Shown here piece after piece: positions 8,641 through 16,252 of a stretch of 32,280 bases of DNA. Under the pieces are notes generated by a model. The model saw only the letters and a program-made list of their open reading frames with translations. It had not been told where the DNA came from and did not search any database. The position numbers were made by a program, and so were the translations under genes. Within the stretch, counting starts at the first letter, position 1; each line of letters begins with the position of its first letter. Origin of the DNA: Desulforamulus aeronauticus DSM 10349 (GTDB lineage: Bacteria; Bacillota; Desulfotomaculia; Desulfotomaculales; Desulfotomaculaceae); contig NZ_FRAR01000033.1 of assembly GCF_900142375.1 (NCBI RefSeq), forward strand, positions 1 to 32,280, written 5' to 3'.

Positions 8641-8668
8641 AAACAAAAAGCGCCCTGCTCTAGGCGCT
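8641..8668 (-). terminator. Terminator after nadC
   Basis: On the minus strand AGCGCC / GGCGCT (6 bp, 8-nt loop) is followed by TTTTTGTTT. It ends the nad operon just before the birA operator. Confidence 0.85.
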
Positions 8669-8689
8669 GATCTTTTACAGGTCGCTTGG

Positions 8690-9553
8690 TTATGGTTGAG
8701 TGGAGCGAGGTTTTATCTCACCAATATCCAAGCTGATATCTAACGATTTAATGGTGTGAGTAAGGGAGCCCACAGAAATAAGGTTGACCCCTGTCTTGGC
8801 AACATTTACAATAGTATCCTCAAGAATACCACCCGAGGCTTCCACCAGTGCCCGGCCATCCACCATTTTCACTGCTTCCTTCATCGTAGCTGGGTCCATA
8901 TTGTCTAGCATAATGACATCCGCCCTGGCTTCCAGTGCTTCCGTTACCCCTGCTAAACTTTCCACTTCCACTTCAATTTTTATGGTATGTGCTACATTAT
9001 GCCTAGCTGCTAATATGGCCTGGGTAATGCCACCGGCCACTTTAATATGATTATCTTTGATGAGAACCGCATCGTAAAGGCCATAGCGGTGATTAAAACC
9101 ACCTCCCACCCGTACAGCGTATTTCTCCAGCATCCTTAAACCAGGTGTGGTTTTTCTGGTGTCCACCAAACGAACGGCGTAAAGCTTGATCTTTTCCACC
9201 AATGCCGCTGTGCGGGTAGCAATGCCACTCATCCGCTGCAGAAAATTAAGGGCCAAACGTTCACCGGTCAGAATGGCTCTGGCATCACCCTCCACCTCAG
9301 CAATCACAGCACCTAGCTGTAAACTATCGCCATCCTTAACCTTGGCCGTAAATTTTATCCCCGGGGAGAGGAAACGGAATACTGCTTCTGCCACCGGAAT
9401 ACCGGCTACAACACCTGGCTCCTTAGCGAAAATAATTCCACGGGTCACAGAATCCGGGGACACAATACTATTGGTGGTAATATCTCCCGTGCCGATATCC
9501 TCCGTCAAAGAATGCTCAATGATCCGCCTAAGCTCTATCATGTTTAGTTCCAT
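8690..9553 (-). CDS. nadC: Nicotinate-nucleotide pyrophosphorylase (quinolinate phosphoribosyltransferase)
   Basis: Converts quinolinate and PRPP to nicotinate mononucleotide and CO2, the third de novo NAD step. The 287-aa protein has the N-terminal EDIGTGDITT, then ILTGERLALNFLQRMSGIAT, the PRPP/quinolinate-site DTRKTTPGLR with its conserved Arg and Lys, HRYGLYDAVLIKDNH, and EVEVESLAGVTEAL in the barrel. Length is normal. The ATG follows GGAGGGG. Last gene of nadA-nadB-nadC, 16 nt after nadB, followed by a terminator. Confidence 0.97.
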   Translation of the reverse strand: MELNMIELRRIIEHSLTEDIGTGDITTNSIVSPDSVTRGIIFAKEPGVVAGIPVAEAVFRFLSPGIKFTAKVKDGDSLQLGAVIAEVEGDARAILTGERLALNFLQRMSGIATRTAALVEKIKLYAVRLVDTRKTTPGLRMLEKYAVRVGGGFNHRYGLYDAVLIKDNHIKVAGGITQAILAARHNVAHTIKIEVEVESLAGVTEALEARADVIMLDNMDPATMKEAVKMVDGRALVEASGGILEDTIVNVAKTGVNLISVGSLTHTIKSLDISLDIGEIKPRSTQP

Positions 9554-9569
9554 GAGACCCCTCCGTTTT

Positions 9570-11177
9570 TTACCGTTTCAGTAAAATGTGTTTTTGCCAA
9601 CGTTCTGCTGTTTCCGGGTAATCCAACCGGAAATGTCCTCCTCTGCTTTCTGTACGCATCATGGATGCCTCTGTAATCAGACCACCCACCTCCAGCATGT
9701 TGCGAACTTCCATCTGATAGGTATCCTTTACCTCGTAGGCGCTTAAATAAGACCATCGATCAAAGAAAGCCAGTGCCTCCGCTAACCGCTGGGCGGTGCG
9801 CAGGGGCCCTACTTTATCGCCCATAATATGCTGTAATTTTTTGCGTAATTCCCGGAAATTAATATCCGGGGTAGGCAACAGTCCAGGATTGGCAAAATCC
9901 GGTCGTCCCGTGTTACGGTCCTCTATCACTCGGGAAGCAGCTTGAACAATACGACCACCCCAAACCAATCCATCCAGCAGGGAATTGCTGGCTAGCCGAT
10001 TGGCTCCGTGAACGGCCATACAACTGGCTTCACCACAGGAGAACAACCGCGCTATGCTGGTTTCTCCCCAAAGGTCAGTCTTTACACCACCCATCATATA
10101 GTGGGCTGCCGGTGCCACTGGAATGAGCTCCTTTGTAATATCTACACCATACTTAGCACAGGTTAGGGTGATGGTGGGGAAACGTTCTTTTATTTTTTCC
10201 GGATCTAAGTGAGTTAAATCTAAACTAACCGAATCCGATCCGGTTTTCGCCATTTCACTTAAAATTGCCCGGGAAACAATATCCCGAGGTGCCAGCTCAG
10301 CCATGCCATGATATTGGGGCATAAACCTTTCCCCACGAGAATTGCGAAGTATCGCCCCCTCTCCCCGCACAGCTTCAGAAATTAAAAAGCGGGGTGCCTC
10401 GGGAAGCACCAGAGAAGTGGGGTGGAATTGAATAAATTCCATATCCATCACTGCGGCACCGGCTCGGTAAGCCAAAGCAATGCCGTCGGCCGTGGCTACT
10501 TCGGGGTTGGTGGTATAGTTATAAAGTCTGCCAGAACCTCCGGTGGCTAAAACCACTACACGGCCCCGAAAAATACTACATTGGCCGGTTATTTGATCGA
10601 GGGCCAACACGCCATAGCAAATATTATTTTTCACCAACAAATCAACCACATATTGATTCTCTAAAATTTCCACATTGGCCAAAGCCGATACATTTTGGCT
10701 TAGTGCCCGCAGTATCTCAGCCCCAGTGGCATCACCCTGAGCGTGCAGAATACGATGCTGGCTGTGGCAACCCTCTCTGGTGAAACAAAGATCCTCACCG
10801 CTACGATCAAAGGAAGCACCCATCTCAATCAGTTCTTTAACTCTTTCGGGTCCTTCATTGACTAAAATCCGTACAGCATCTTCGTCACAAAGTCCAGCCC
10901 CGGCGATTAATGTGTCCTGCATATGTAATTCGGGGGAATCCTGCACACCCAAAGCTGCAGCGATGCCTCCCTGGGCTCGATCGGTGTTGCTCTCAACAAC
11001 GGTACGTTTGGTTAACAAGGTTACTTGTGCCCCAGCCTTGGCCGCAGCCCAGGCTGTAAAAAGTCCGGCAATTCCCCCGCCGATGATTAAATACTCAGCT
11101 TCATATTGGGGTAATTCCCTGGAATCAAAGTTCACCAGGTAGCGGTTTTGCAAAGAAACCAGACTCCCTTCTCTCAC
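9570..11177 (-). CDS. nadB: L-aspartate oxidase
   Basis: FAD enzyme that oxidises L-aspartate to iminoaspartate, the substrate of NadA. The 535-aa protein has the dinucleotide-binding YLIIGGGIAGLFTAWAA (30-46), the succinate-dehydrogenase/fumarate-reductase core with TDRAQGGIAAA, EFIQFHPTSL, and the FAD-contacting HGANRLASNSLLDGLVWG, and a C-terminal helical domain. In anaerobes fumarate is the likely electron acceptor. The given GTG start lies 1 nt after the nadA stop. A TTG at 11153 with GAAGGGAG 10 nt upstream is an alternative that would remove 8 residues and still leave the FAD motif intact. Confidence 0.96.
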   Translation of the reverse strand: MREGSLVSLQNRYLVNFDSRELPQYEAEYLIIGGGIAGLFTAWAAAKAGAQVTLLTKRTVVESNTDRAQGGIAAALGVQDSPELHMQDTLIAGAGLCDEDAVRILVNEGPERVKELIEMGASFDRSGEDLCFTREGCHSQHRILHAQGDATGAEILRALSQNVSALANVEILENQYVVDLLVKNNICYGVLALDQITGQCSIFRGRVVVLATGGSGRLYNYTTNPEVATADGIALAYRAGAAVMDMEFIQFHPTSLVLPEAPRFLISEAVRGEGAILRNSRGERFMPQYHGMAELAPRDIVSRAILSEMAKTGSDSVSLDLTHLDPEKIKERFPTITLTCAKYGVDITKELIPVAPAAHYMMGGVKTDLWGETSIARLFSCGEASCMAVHGANRLASNSLLDGLVWGGRIVQAASRVIEDRNTGRPDFANPGLLPTPDINFRELRKKLQHIMGDKVGPLRTAQRLAEALAFFDRWSYLSAYEVKDTYQMEVRNMLEVGGLITEASMMRTESRGGHFRLDYPETAERWQKHILLKR

Positions 11178-11178
11178 A

Positions 11179-12102
11179 CTACTTTACTGCCAGCATTTTT
11201 TCCAAGCTGACCAAAGCTTTTTGACGGATATCCGGAGACACCGTAATCTGCGGCTGCATGGTTTCTAATGCTTGTTTTACCTTCTCCAGGGTGGTGGCTT
11301 TCATATTGGGACAAACCAACCTGCGGGTAGCCAGATAAAAATCTTTGTCGGGACACTGTTTGTATAACTGATGCATAATACCGGCTTCCGTACCCACAAT
11401 AAATTCCTTAGCATCACTTTCTTTGGCATATTTAATCAGCCCGGTGGTACTGGAAACGTAATCTGCCAGAGCCACTACCTCCGGACGACATTCGGGGTGG
11501 ATTAGAACCAAAGCATTCGGATGCTCCTCTTTAGCCTTTCGTACCTCTTCGGGAGTAACCCAGTCATGGGTATTGCACCAACCTTCCCAAAGGGTCATAG
11601 CCCGACCGGTTTTGTTAGCTACATAAGAACCTAAATTTTTATCGGGAATAAAGATAATCGGCTTGTCCTCAGGAATGGATTGAACAATTTTTACCGCATT
11701 GGCTGAGGTACAGCAGATATCACATTCTGCCTTTACTTCTGCTGAGGTGTTGACATAGGCAACCACCACTGCATTCGGTATTTCCCGTTTCTTAGCTCGC
11801 AGTTCCTCCGCGGTGACCATATCAGCCATCGGACAACCAGCATTTTCTTCCGGCAGCAAAACAATCTTGTCCGGGGATAAGATGGCTGCACTCTCAGCCA
11901 TAAAATGAACGCCGCAAAACACAATAACCTCCGCGTCGGTGGCAGCAGCCCTGCGGGATAATTCTAGGGAGTCCCCAATAATATCGGCTACCTCCTGTAC
12001 CTCCGGCCGTTGATAAACATGGGCTAAAATAAGGGCATTACGTTCGGTCTTCAGCCTTTTAACTTCGTCTGTAAGCTGGCTGATTTTTTCCTCTACGGTC
12101 AT
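11179..12102 (-). CDS. nadA: Quinolinate synthase A
   Basis: [4Fe-4S] enzyme that condenses iminoaspartate with dihydroxyacetone phosphate to quinolinate. The three conserved cluster cysteines lie in VIVFCGVHFMAE, CDICCTSANAV and RRLVCPNMKATTL, and HVYQRPEVQEVADIIGDS is the usual N-terminal signature. I chose the ATG at 12102 (307 aa) because AAGGAG sits 9 nt upstream; the in-frame GTG at 12111 abuts that same AAGGAG and cannot use it. First gene of nadABC. The ~300-nt leader upstream carries a terminator and other hairpins. Confidence 0.96.
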   Translation of the reverse strand: MTVEEKISQLTDEVKRLKTERNALILAHVYQRPEVQEVADIIGDSLELSRRAAATDAEVIVFCGVHFMAESAAILSPDKIVLLPEENAGCPMADMVTAEELRAKKREIPNAVVVAYVNTSAEVKAECDICCTSANAVKIVQSIPEDKPIIFIPDKNLGSYVANKTGRAMTLWEGWCNTHDWVTPEEVRKAKEEHPNALVLIHPECRPEVVALADYVSSTTGLIKYAKESDAKEFIVGTEAGIMHQLYKQCPDKDFYLATRRLVCPNMKATTLEKVKQALETMQPQITVSPDIRQKALVSLEKMLAVK

Positions 12103-12411
12103 AGAATCCACTCCTTGTCAGAAACAAGTTAGAAAAACTTGGCTTGGCCTGCCTGTGACTTATACCCCATAGTTATGCCCTATAGGGTACGTCAATCCTT
12201 GACGGGCAGCGGCCTTAGTTTCTTCGTCAATAAAATTTTATACTGACTGAAAGTGCTAGAAAAACTTGGCTTCCGCCAAGTCTTTAAGACGTCCTTTAGG
12301 GCATAACCTAAATGGCACCAGGCAGGTGGAAACAAGTTTGCCCTTAGGCAGAGCAGAAAGCATCAAACCTTCTGCTCTGCCAGACATTATTGGAATAGTT
12401 TCACTCTTGTA
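12103..12411 (-). promoter_or_regulatory. Structured leader of nadABC
   Basis: About 300 nt without an ORF. In transcript order it holds a 12-bp perfect hairpin (GGCAGAGCAGAA / TTCTGCTCTGCC, 12347-12381), one arm of a large imperfect inverted repeat (12288-12326), an intrinsic terminator (12258-12281), short TTGACG/CGTCAA repeats (12190-12230, including the palindrome CGTCAA-TCC-TTGACG), and the second arm (12148-12193). The 16-nt word TAGAAAAACTTGGCTT occurs twice on the plus strand (12130-12145, 12257-12272). The layout suggests attenuation or an inserted repeat element. It matches no riboswitch I know. Confidence 0.55.
12258..12281 (-). terminator. Intrinsic terminator inside the nadABC leader
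   Basis: On the minus strand ACTTGGC-GGAA-GCCAAGT is followed by TTTTTC, a canonical terminator. It lies downstream of both panD and the nadA promoter, so it would stop pan read-through and attenuate nad transcripts. Confidence 0.82.
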
Positions 12412-12414
12412 GCA

Positions 12415-12443
12415 ATTCTATCCACCCTAATAAAAATTGTCAA
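12415..12443 (-). promoter_or_regulatory. Promoter for nadABC
   Basis: TTGACA (12443-12438) and TAGAAT (12420-12415) on the minus strand with a 17-bp spacer, near consensus. It begins 10 nt past the panD stop and ~310 nt before nadA. Confidence 0.75.
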
Positions 12444-12452
12444 TATACAGGG

Positions 12453-12836
12453 CTAACCGCAAACCCCATGGCACTCCTTATTCATCACCTGGACGATTTT
12501 ATTTTGTTCGTCCACCATAACAACCTTAGGTTTAAAGTTCCTAGCTTCCCGCTCTTCCAACATGGTGTAAGCAATAATAATGACGGAATCCCCAGGCTGT
12601 GCCTGGCGTGCCGCTGCCCCGTTCAGGCAGATTACACCGGAACCGGGTTCCCCTTCGATGACATAGGTTTCTAGGCGGGCACCATTATTATTGTTGACCA
12701 CCTGCACCTTTTCATTGGGTAAAATACCCGCAGCATCCATTAGTGCTTTATCGATGGTAATACTGCCCATATAATTTAAATTAGCCTCGGTGACGGTGGC
12801 TCTGTGTATCTTTGATTTAAACATAAATAACAACAC
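12453..12836 (-). CDS. panD: Aspartate 1-decarboxylase proenzyme
   Basis: Makes beta-alanine for pantothenate; self-cleaves to a pyruvoyl enzyme. I chose GTG at 12836: GGAGG lies 9 nt upstream, it starts 4 nt after the panC stop, and it gives 127 aa, the length of B. subtilis PanD, placing the cleavage pair exactly at Gly24-Ser25 (NYMGSITID). A longer ATG at 12866 would overlap panC, and the internal ATG at 12824 lacks a site. [23 protein letters not shown] and [12 protein letters not shown] are family signatures. Last gene of the pan operon. Confidence 0.95.
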   Translation of the reverse strand: MLLFMFKSKIHRATVTEANLNYMGSITIDKALMDAAGILPNEKVQVVNNNNGARLETYVIEGEPGSGVICLNGAAARQAQPGDSVIIIAYTMLEEREARNFKPKVVMVDEQNKIVQVMNKECHGVCG

Positions 12837-12840
12837 GTCA

Positions 12841-13686
12841 TTATGCCTCCAAAACGGTATTATCAATCAGACGGCTTTTACCAAATCGCACCGCCAGGGC
12901 TAAAAGTGCTTGCCCTTGAAGCTTATCCAGGGGGAGCAAATCAGGAATTGACCGAATTTCCACATAATCAATGTTGGCTAGTGATTCCCCGTTAATTTCT
13001 CGGACAACGGCCTCGCGTAACCTGGGAATGTCCAAGACCCCTTGGGCTACTAACTCCCTGGCCAATTTCAGGCTACGGGATAACACCAAGGCTGCTTTTC
13101 TTCCTTCCGGTGTAAGATAGACATTGCGGGAACTCATGGCCAATCCATCGTCTTCCCGGACAATGGGAACTTCCGCAATTTGCACCGTCATGTTTAGATC
13201 GGCCACCATTCTTTTGATCACCAGCAGTTGTTGAAAATCCTTCTGACCAAAGAAGGCCATATCCGGCTGTACAATATGAAAGAGCTTGCTTACCACCGTG
13301 GCAACACCGCGGAAATGCCCGGGTCGGGAGGCTCCACATAAGAATTCGCTGACTCCGGTTACCTCCACATAACTACTGAAACCAGTTGGATACATCTCTG
13401 CCACATCCGGCGTAAAAATGACATCAACCCCGGCATCGGCCACTAAGCCGGCATCCTTCTTTAAATCCCGGGGATAGGCTTGGTAATCTTCATTGGGGCC
13501 AAACTGAGTAGGATTTACAAAAATACTCACCACAACCACATCACACCGGCCTTTGGCCTCATGCATCAGGCTCAGGTGTCCTCGATGCAAATAGCCCATG
13601 GTGGGCACCAGTCCTACCGTTTTTCCTTCAGAACGGACAGCATTCACATAGCTTCGAATATCTTCAATGGTTTTACAGAGTCTCAT
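12841..13686 (-). CDS. panC: Pantothenate synthetase (pantoate-beta-alanine ligase)
   Basis: ATP-dependent joining of pantoate and beta-alanine. The 281-aa protein of the class I aminoacyl-tRNA synthetase fold has the HIGH-like [12 protein letters not shown] (about 30-41), [36 protein letters not shown] and the KMSKS-equivalent [12 protein letters not shown]. The start ATG follows AGGGGAG, 9 nt after panB. Middle of a compact operon in which its product is later used by CoaX. Confidence 0.97.
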   Translation of the reverse strand: MRLCKTIEDIRSYVNAVRSEGKTVGLVPTMGYLHRGHLSLMHEAKGRCDVVVVSIFVNPTQFGPNEDYQAYPRDLKKDAGLVADAGVDVIFTPDVAEMYPTGFSSYVEVTGVSEFLCGASRPGHFRGVATVVSKLFHIVQPDMAFFGQKDFQQLLVIKRMVADLNMTVQIAEVPIVREDDGLAMSSRNVYLTPEGRKAALVLSRSLKLARELVAQGVLDIPRLREAVVREINGESLANIDYVEIRSIPDLLPLDKLQGQALLALAVRFGKSRLIDNTVLEA

Positions 13687-13695
13687 GGCACTCCC

Positions 13696-14529
13696 CTAAT
13701 ACAGTTTTTTTAATTCCTCTTCAGCCATGTTAAAGGTATGCTCCGGACCTGGGAAGGACCTCGCCTTAACCTCTTCCCGGTAATCCTGGCAGGCCTGTAC
13801 AATCTGCTCCTTTAAGTTGGCATACTTTTTGACAAACTTGGGTGTAAAGTCAGCATACATCCCCAGTAAATCCTGGATAACCAGAACTTGTCCGTCGCAG
13901 TCGGCACCTGCACCAATACCAATGGTTGGTATCGAGATGCTCTCCGTGATTAGCTTGGCCAACTGTTGGGGTATGCATTCTAAGACAATGGCAAACGCCC
14001 CCGCTTCTTCTAAGCTCTTGGCATCTTCCAGTAGCTTCCGGGCGGCGTCTCCTCCCTTACCTTGTACTTTATAGCCTCCCAGTTGGTGTACTGATTGAGG
14101 TGTTAGACCCAAGTGCCCCATCACCGGGATACCAGCGTTGGTAATCGCCCTTACCGTCTCAGCCACCTCGCTGCCACCTTCCAGCTTGACAGCCTGGGCT
14201 AATCCCTCCTGCATTATTCTGCCGGCATTACGAACACTTTCCTCACGGGAAATGTGGTAAGAAAGGAAGGGCATATCGCCAACCACCATTGCCCTTTTCG
14301 TTCCACGGGTCACCGCCCGTAGGTGGTGAATGATATCATCCATGGTTACCGGAACGGTGGATTCATACCCCAGCACCACATTACCGAGGGAGTCCCCCAC
14401 CAGGATAGCGTCTATATCGGAAGCGTCGACCAGTGTAGCCATTGGATAATCGTAAGCTGTTAACATGGCTATGGGCTGTCCTTCCTGTTTCATGCGCCGA
14501 AAATCGGCAGTAGTTACCCGCTTGTTCAT
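13696..14529 (-). CDS. panB: 3-methyl-2-oxobutanoate hydroxymethyltransferase
   Basis: Transfers a one-carbon unit from 5,10-methylene-THF to ketoisovalerate, making ketopantoate. The 277-aa TIM-barrel protein shows PIAMLTAYDYPMATLVDASDIDAILVGD near the N-terminus with the metal-binding Asp, GNVVLGYESTVPVT, GHLGLTPQS and IGIGAGADCDGQVLV. The ATG is supported by GGAGG 9 nt upstream and by family alignment, yet it lies 149 nt inside the upstream reading frame. Confidence 0.97.
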   Translation of the reverse strand: MNKRVTTADFRRMKQEGQPIAMLTAYDYPMATLVDASDIDAILVGDSLGNVVLGYESTVPVTMDDIIHHLRAVTRGTKRAMVVGDMPFLSYHISREESVRNAGRIMQEGLAQAVKLEGGSEVAETVRAITNAGIPVMGHLGLTPQSVHQLGGYKVQGKGGDAARKLLEDAKSLEEAGAFAIVLECIPQQLAKLITESISIPTIGIGAGADCDGQVLVIQDLLGMYADFTPKFVKKYANLKEQIVQACQDYREEVKARSFPGPEHTFNMAEEELKKLY

Positions 14530-15412
14530 AATTACCTTCCTCCAAAAATAATTTACTCAGGGATGCCCCTTCATTCGTAGTAATACTGCCATTTTCCATG
14601 GCTACACCAACTGTATACAACCCCAAAGATCGATAAGCCTCACTGACCCGCCAGTCCATCTTCTGGAGGGCTTTCAGATGACCCTTCAGGGTAGTACCAT
14701 CTCCCCGGGCCACGGGCCCTGTTAGGGCCGCTGCGGGACCGGATTTGGCAATATTGTTTAATGTGCCCTGGATTAGCGGAAACAACGCATCCATAGCCTG
14801 TGCCTCGTCTAAGCCAAGCTTTTGATAGATAGTTGAACTTAAGTGAACCAAAGAAACTAAATAATTAGAGGCCACCACCGCTGCAGCGTGGTAGAGGGAT
14901 TTGTCTTCAGCCTTAATGACAAAGTAGCGCCCCTGTAAAGCATCTACTACCCCAATGACCTTCGGCAAAGCCCACTCGTCCCCTTCCAAGGCAAAACAGG
15001 AACCCGGCAAATTCTCCTTGGCACTTTCCACACTGGCAAAGGACTGCAGGGGATGCATAGAAACAGCTGAGGCTCCCTGCTGACGTACCGGGGCCATAAT
15101 ATCACTGGCCAAGGCACCACTGGTATGAATGATAATTTGCCCTTGTCGACAAACACCCTTGCGTGCCAACGAACCGGCAACCGCTTCAATCTCTCTGTCC
15201 GTGGTCGTAATAAATACCAAATCAGCTAATTCTGCCGCCTCAGCCACATCTTTGCAAGCCGTGGTTTCTAACGTCTCTGCCAACCGACGAGCCGAAACAA
15301 AGGAGCGACTGGCCACTCCCACCGGCTGGTAACCCTGCTCTTTTAGCAAAATTCCCAGAGCACACCCTACTTTCCCTGCCCCTATAATTGCAAAGGAAGA
15401 TTTATGGTTCAT
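14381..15412 (-). CDS. Rossmann/DUF2520 dehydrogenase, candidate ketopantoate reductase (PanG-like)
   Basis: First gene of the pan operon, and the operon has no classical panE. The 343-aa product begins with an NAD(P) loop AIIGAGKVG (8-16), has HTSGALASD and MHPLQSFAS mid-protein, and a helical C-terminal domain with SLYHAAAVVASNYLVSL, the pattern of COG5495/DUF2520 proteins. I recall that the alternative ketopantoate reductase PanG of Francisella belongs to this type, which would supply the missing NADPH-dependent step from ketopantoate to pantoate; I am not certain of that assignment. The last ~49 residues are encoded by the start of panB in another frame and are unlike the family (usually ~290 aa), so they may be a read-through tail. 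Confidence 0.75.
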   Translation of the reverse strand: MNHKSSFAIIGAGKVGCALGILLKEQGYQPVGVASRSFVSARRLAETLETTACKDVAEAAELADLVFITTTDREIEAVAGSLARKGVCRQGQIIIHTSGALASDIMAPVRQQGASAVSMHPLQSFASVESAKENLPGSCFALEGDEWALPKVIGVVDALQGRYFVIKAEDKSLYHAAAVVASNYLVSLVHLSSTIYQKLGLDEAQAMDALFPLIQGTLNNIAKSGPAAALTGPVARGDGTTLKGHLKALQKMDWRVSEAYRSLGLYTVGVAMENGSITTNEGASLSKLFLEEGNYEQAGNYCRFSAHETGRTAHSHVNSLRLSNGYTGRRFRYRRYPGGGLPR

Positions 15413-15605
15413 CGATCCTTCCCCGTTCTTCTAAAAATTAGTTAAGAGCTTAAAAAAGCACAAAAAACCTCCGAGTACTCGAAAGGTTTCTTCATCACAA
15501 CACCCCCCCGTCTCGGTCCAACTGGTTCCAAGCGGAATTTACCTATTTTGTTGTTTAAGCCAACCTACCTAGGTGCAGTTCCCGTTGGGATACTACCCGT
15601 ATCAA
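15413..15605 (-). promoter_or_regulatory. Leader of the pan operon, candidate pan-motif RNA
   Basis: About 190 nt without an ORF between the promoter and first gene. Early in the RNA is a hairpin GGT-AGT-(A)-TCCC-AAC-GGGA-ACT-(GC)-ACC (about 15600-15573) with a bulged A, then a second hairpin around TTCC-GCTT-GGAA, then a terminator. The known 'pan' RNA motif in Firmicute panB leaders has small hairpins with bulged adenosines, often in tandem. The match here is suggestive, by structure and position only. Confidence 0.4.
15461..15490 (-). terminator. Attenuator-type terminator in the pan leader
   Basis: On the minus strand AAACCT-TT-CGA-GTAC-TCG-G-AGGTTT runs into TTTTTTG. It lies between the pan promoter and the first gene (~50 nt before its ATG), where it could make transcription conditional. 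Confidence 0.72.
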
Positions 15606-15634
15606 ATAATACCATTGTTTGACCCACCTCACAA
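15606..15634 (-). promoter_or_regulatory. Promoter for the pan operon
   Basis: TTGTGA (15634-15629) and TATTAT (15611-15606) on the minus strand with a 17-bp spacer, divergent from the plus-strand promoter at 15674. Confidence 0.6.
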
Positions 15635-15673
15635 CCATTATATCGATAGTTTTATTTTTCATAAGTCTCTGGC

Positions 15674-15703
15674 AAGACAGAAAATAATGCCAAATGATAT
15701 AAT
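15674..15703 (+). promoter_or_regulatory. Promoter for the DUF1648-CCA pair
   Basis: AAGACA (15674-15679), 18-bp spacer, perfect TATAAT (15698-15703), ~30 nt before the first ATG. Confidence 0.65.
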
Positions 15704-15733
15704 GGGGTAAATTTAATGTAAAGGAAGGTTCGC

Positions 15734-16237
15734 ATGCCCAAGCTAACGATACGACACCGGCTGGCTGTACCCGGCATTCTTGTGTTAATTACTCTCTATC
15801 TGGCCATTCATCATTACCCTACTTTACCCGAGCAAATCCCCACCCATTTTAATGCCAGCGGAGCACCGGATAGTTGGGGAAAAACATCCTTTAGCAGCAT
15901 CTTTAGCTTACCCCTTTTACAAATTGCCTTGTATGCCCTGCTTTCGGGTTTAATTTATCTTTTTACCACCCGGCGGGATATCCGCCCCATGATTAATCTG
16001 CCTAATCGAGATAAGTTAACGGATGAGCAAGTAGAAGGCATTCGCATAGCCATTGTTAACGGTATGTCCTGGCTCAATTTAGTAACCTGCACCATGCTCT
16101 TTTATATTCAATTCGGCACTTTTCAGATTGTAAAAGGTGTTTGGTCCGGGCTAGGATCCTTTGTCTGGCTCTTTACCATACTAATTGTAGGCATTGCCGG
16201 TTGGATGCTTTATCAATTGTTTATTCTCCGCAAATAA
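15734..16237 (+). CDS. DUF1648-domain membrane protein
   Basis: A 167-aa integral membrane protein with about four predicted helices (roughly 8-26, 55-75, 103-124, 138-163). The extracytoplasmic loop after the first helix carries the DUF1648 signature YPTLPEQIPTHFNASGAPDSWGKTS (about 28-52). Such domains occur in SdpI-like immunity proteins and in many uncharacterised Firmicute proteins, and the function is not known. The ATG has AAGGAAGG upstream. The tRNA nucleotidyltransferase starts 15 nt after its stop, so the two are probably cotranscribed, though I see no functional reason. Confidence 0.8.
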   Translation: MPKLTIRHRLAVPGILVLITLYLAIHHYPTLPEQIPTHFNASGAPDSWGKTSFSSIFSLPLLQIALYALLSGLIYLFTTRRDIRPMINLPNRDKLTDEQVEGIRIAIVNGMSWLNLVTCTMLFYIQFGTFQIVKGVWSGLGSFVWLFTILIVGIAGWMLYQLFILRK

Positions 16238-16252
16238 TATTGGGGTGATTTA

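Noticed and set aside
9544-9756. Short minus-strand frame across the nadB-nadC junction
   Set aside because: Out-of-frame shadow of nadB; nadB is intact through this region.
12837-12866. Longer panD from ATG 12866
   Set aside because: It would overlap panC and move the Gly-Ser self-cleavage site away from residues 24-25; GTG 12836 fits family length and ribosome site.
15413-15605. T-box or SAM riboswitch in the pan leader
   Set aside because: No AGGGTGGNACCGCG T-box sequence and no SAM-I core are present.
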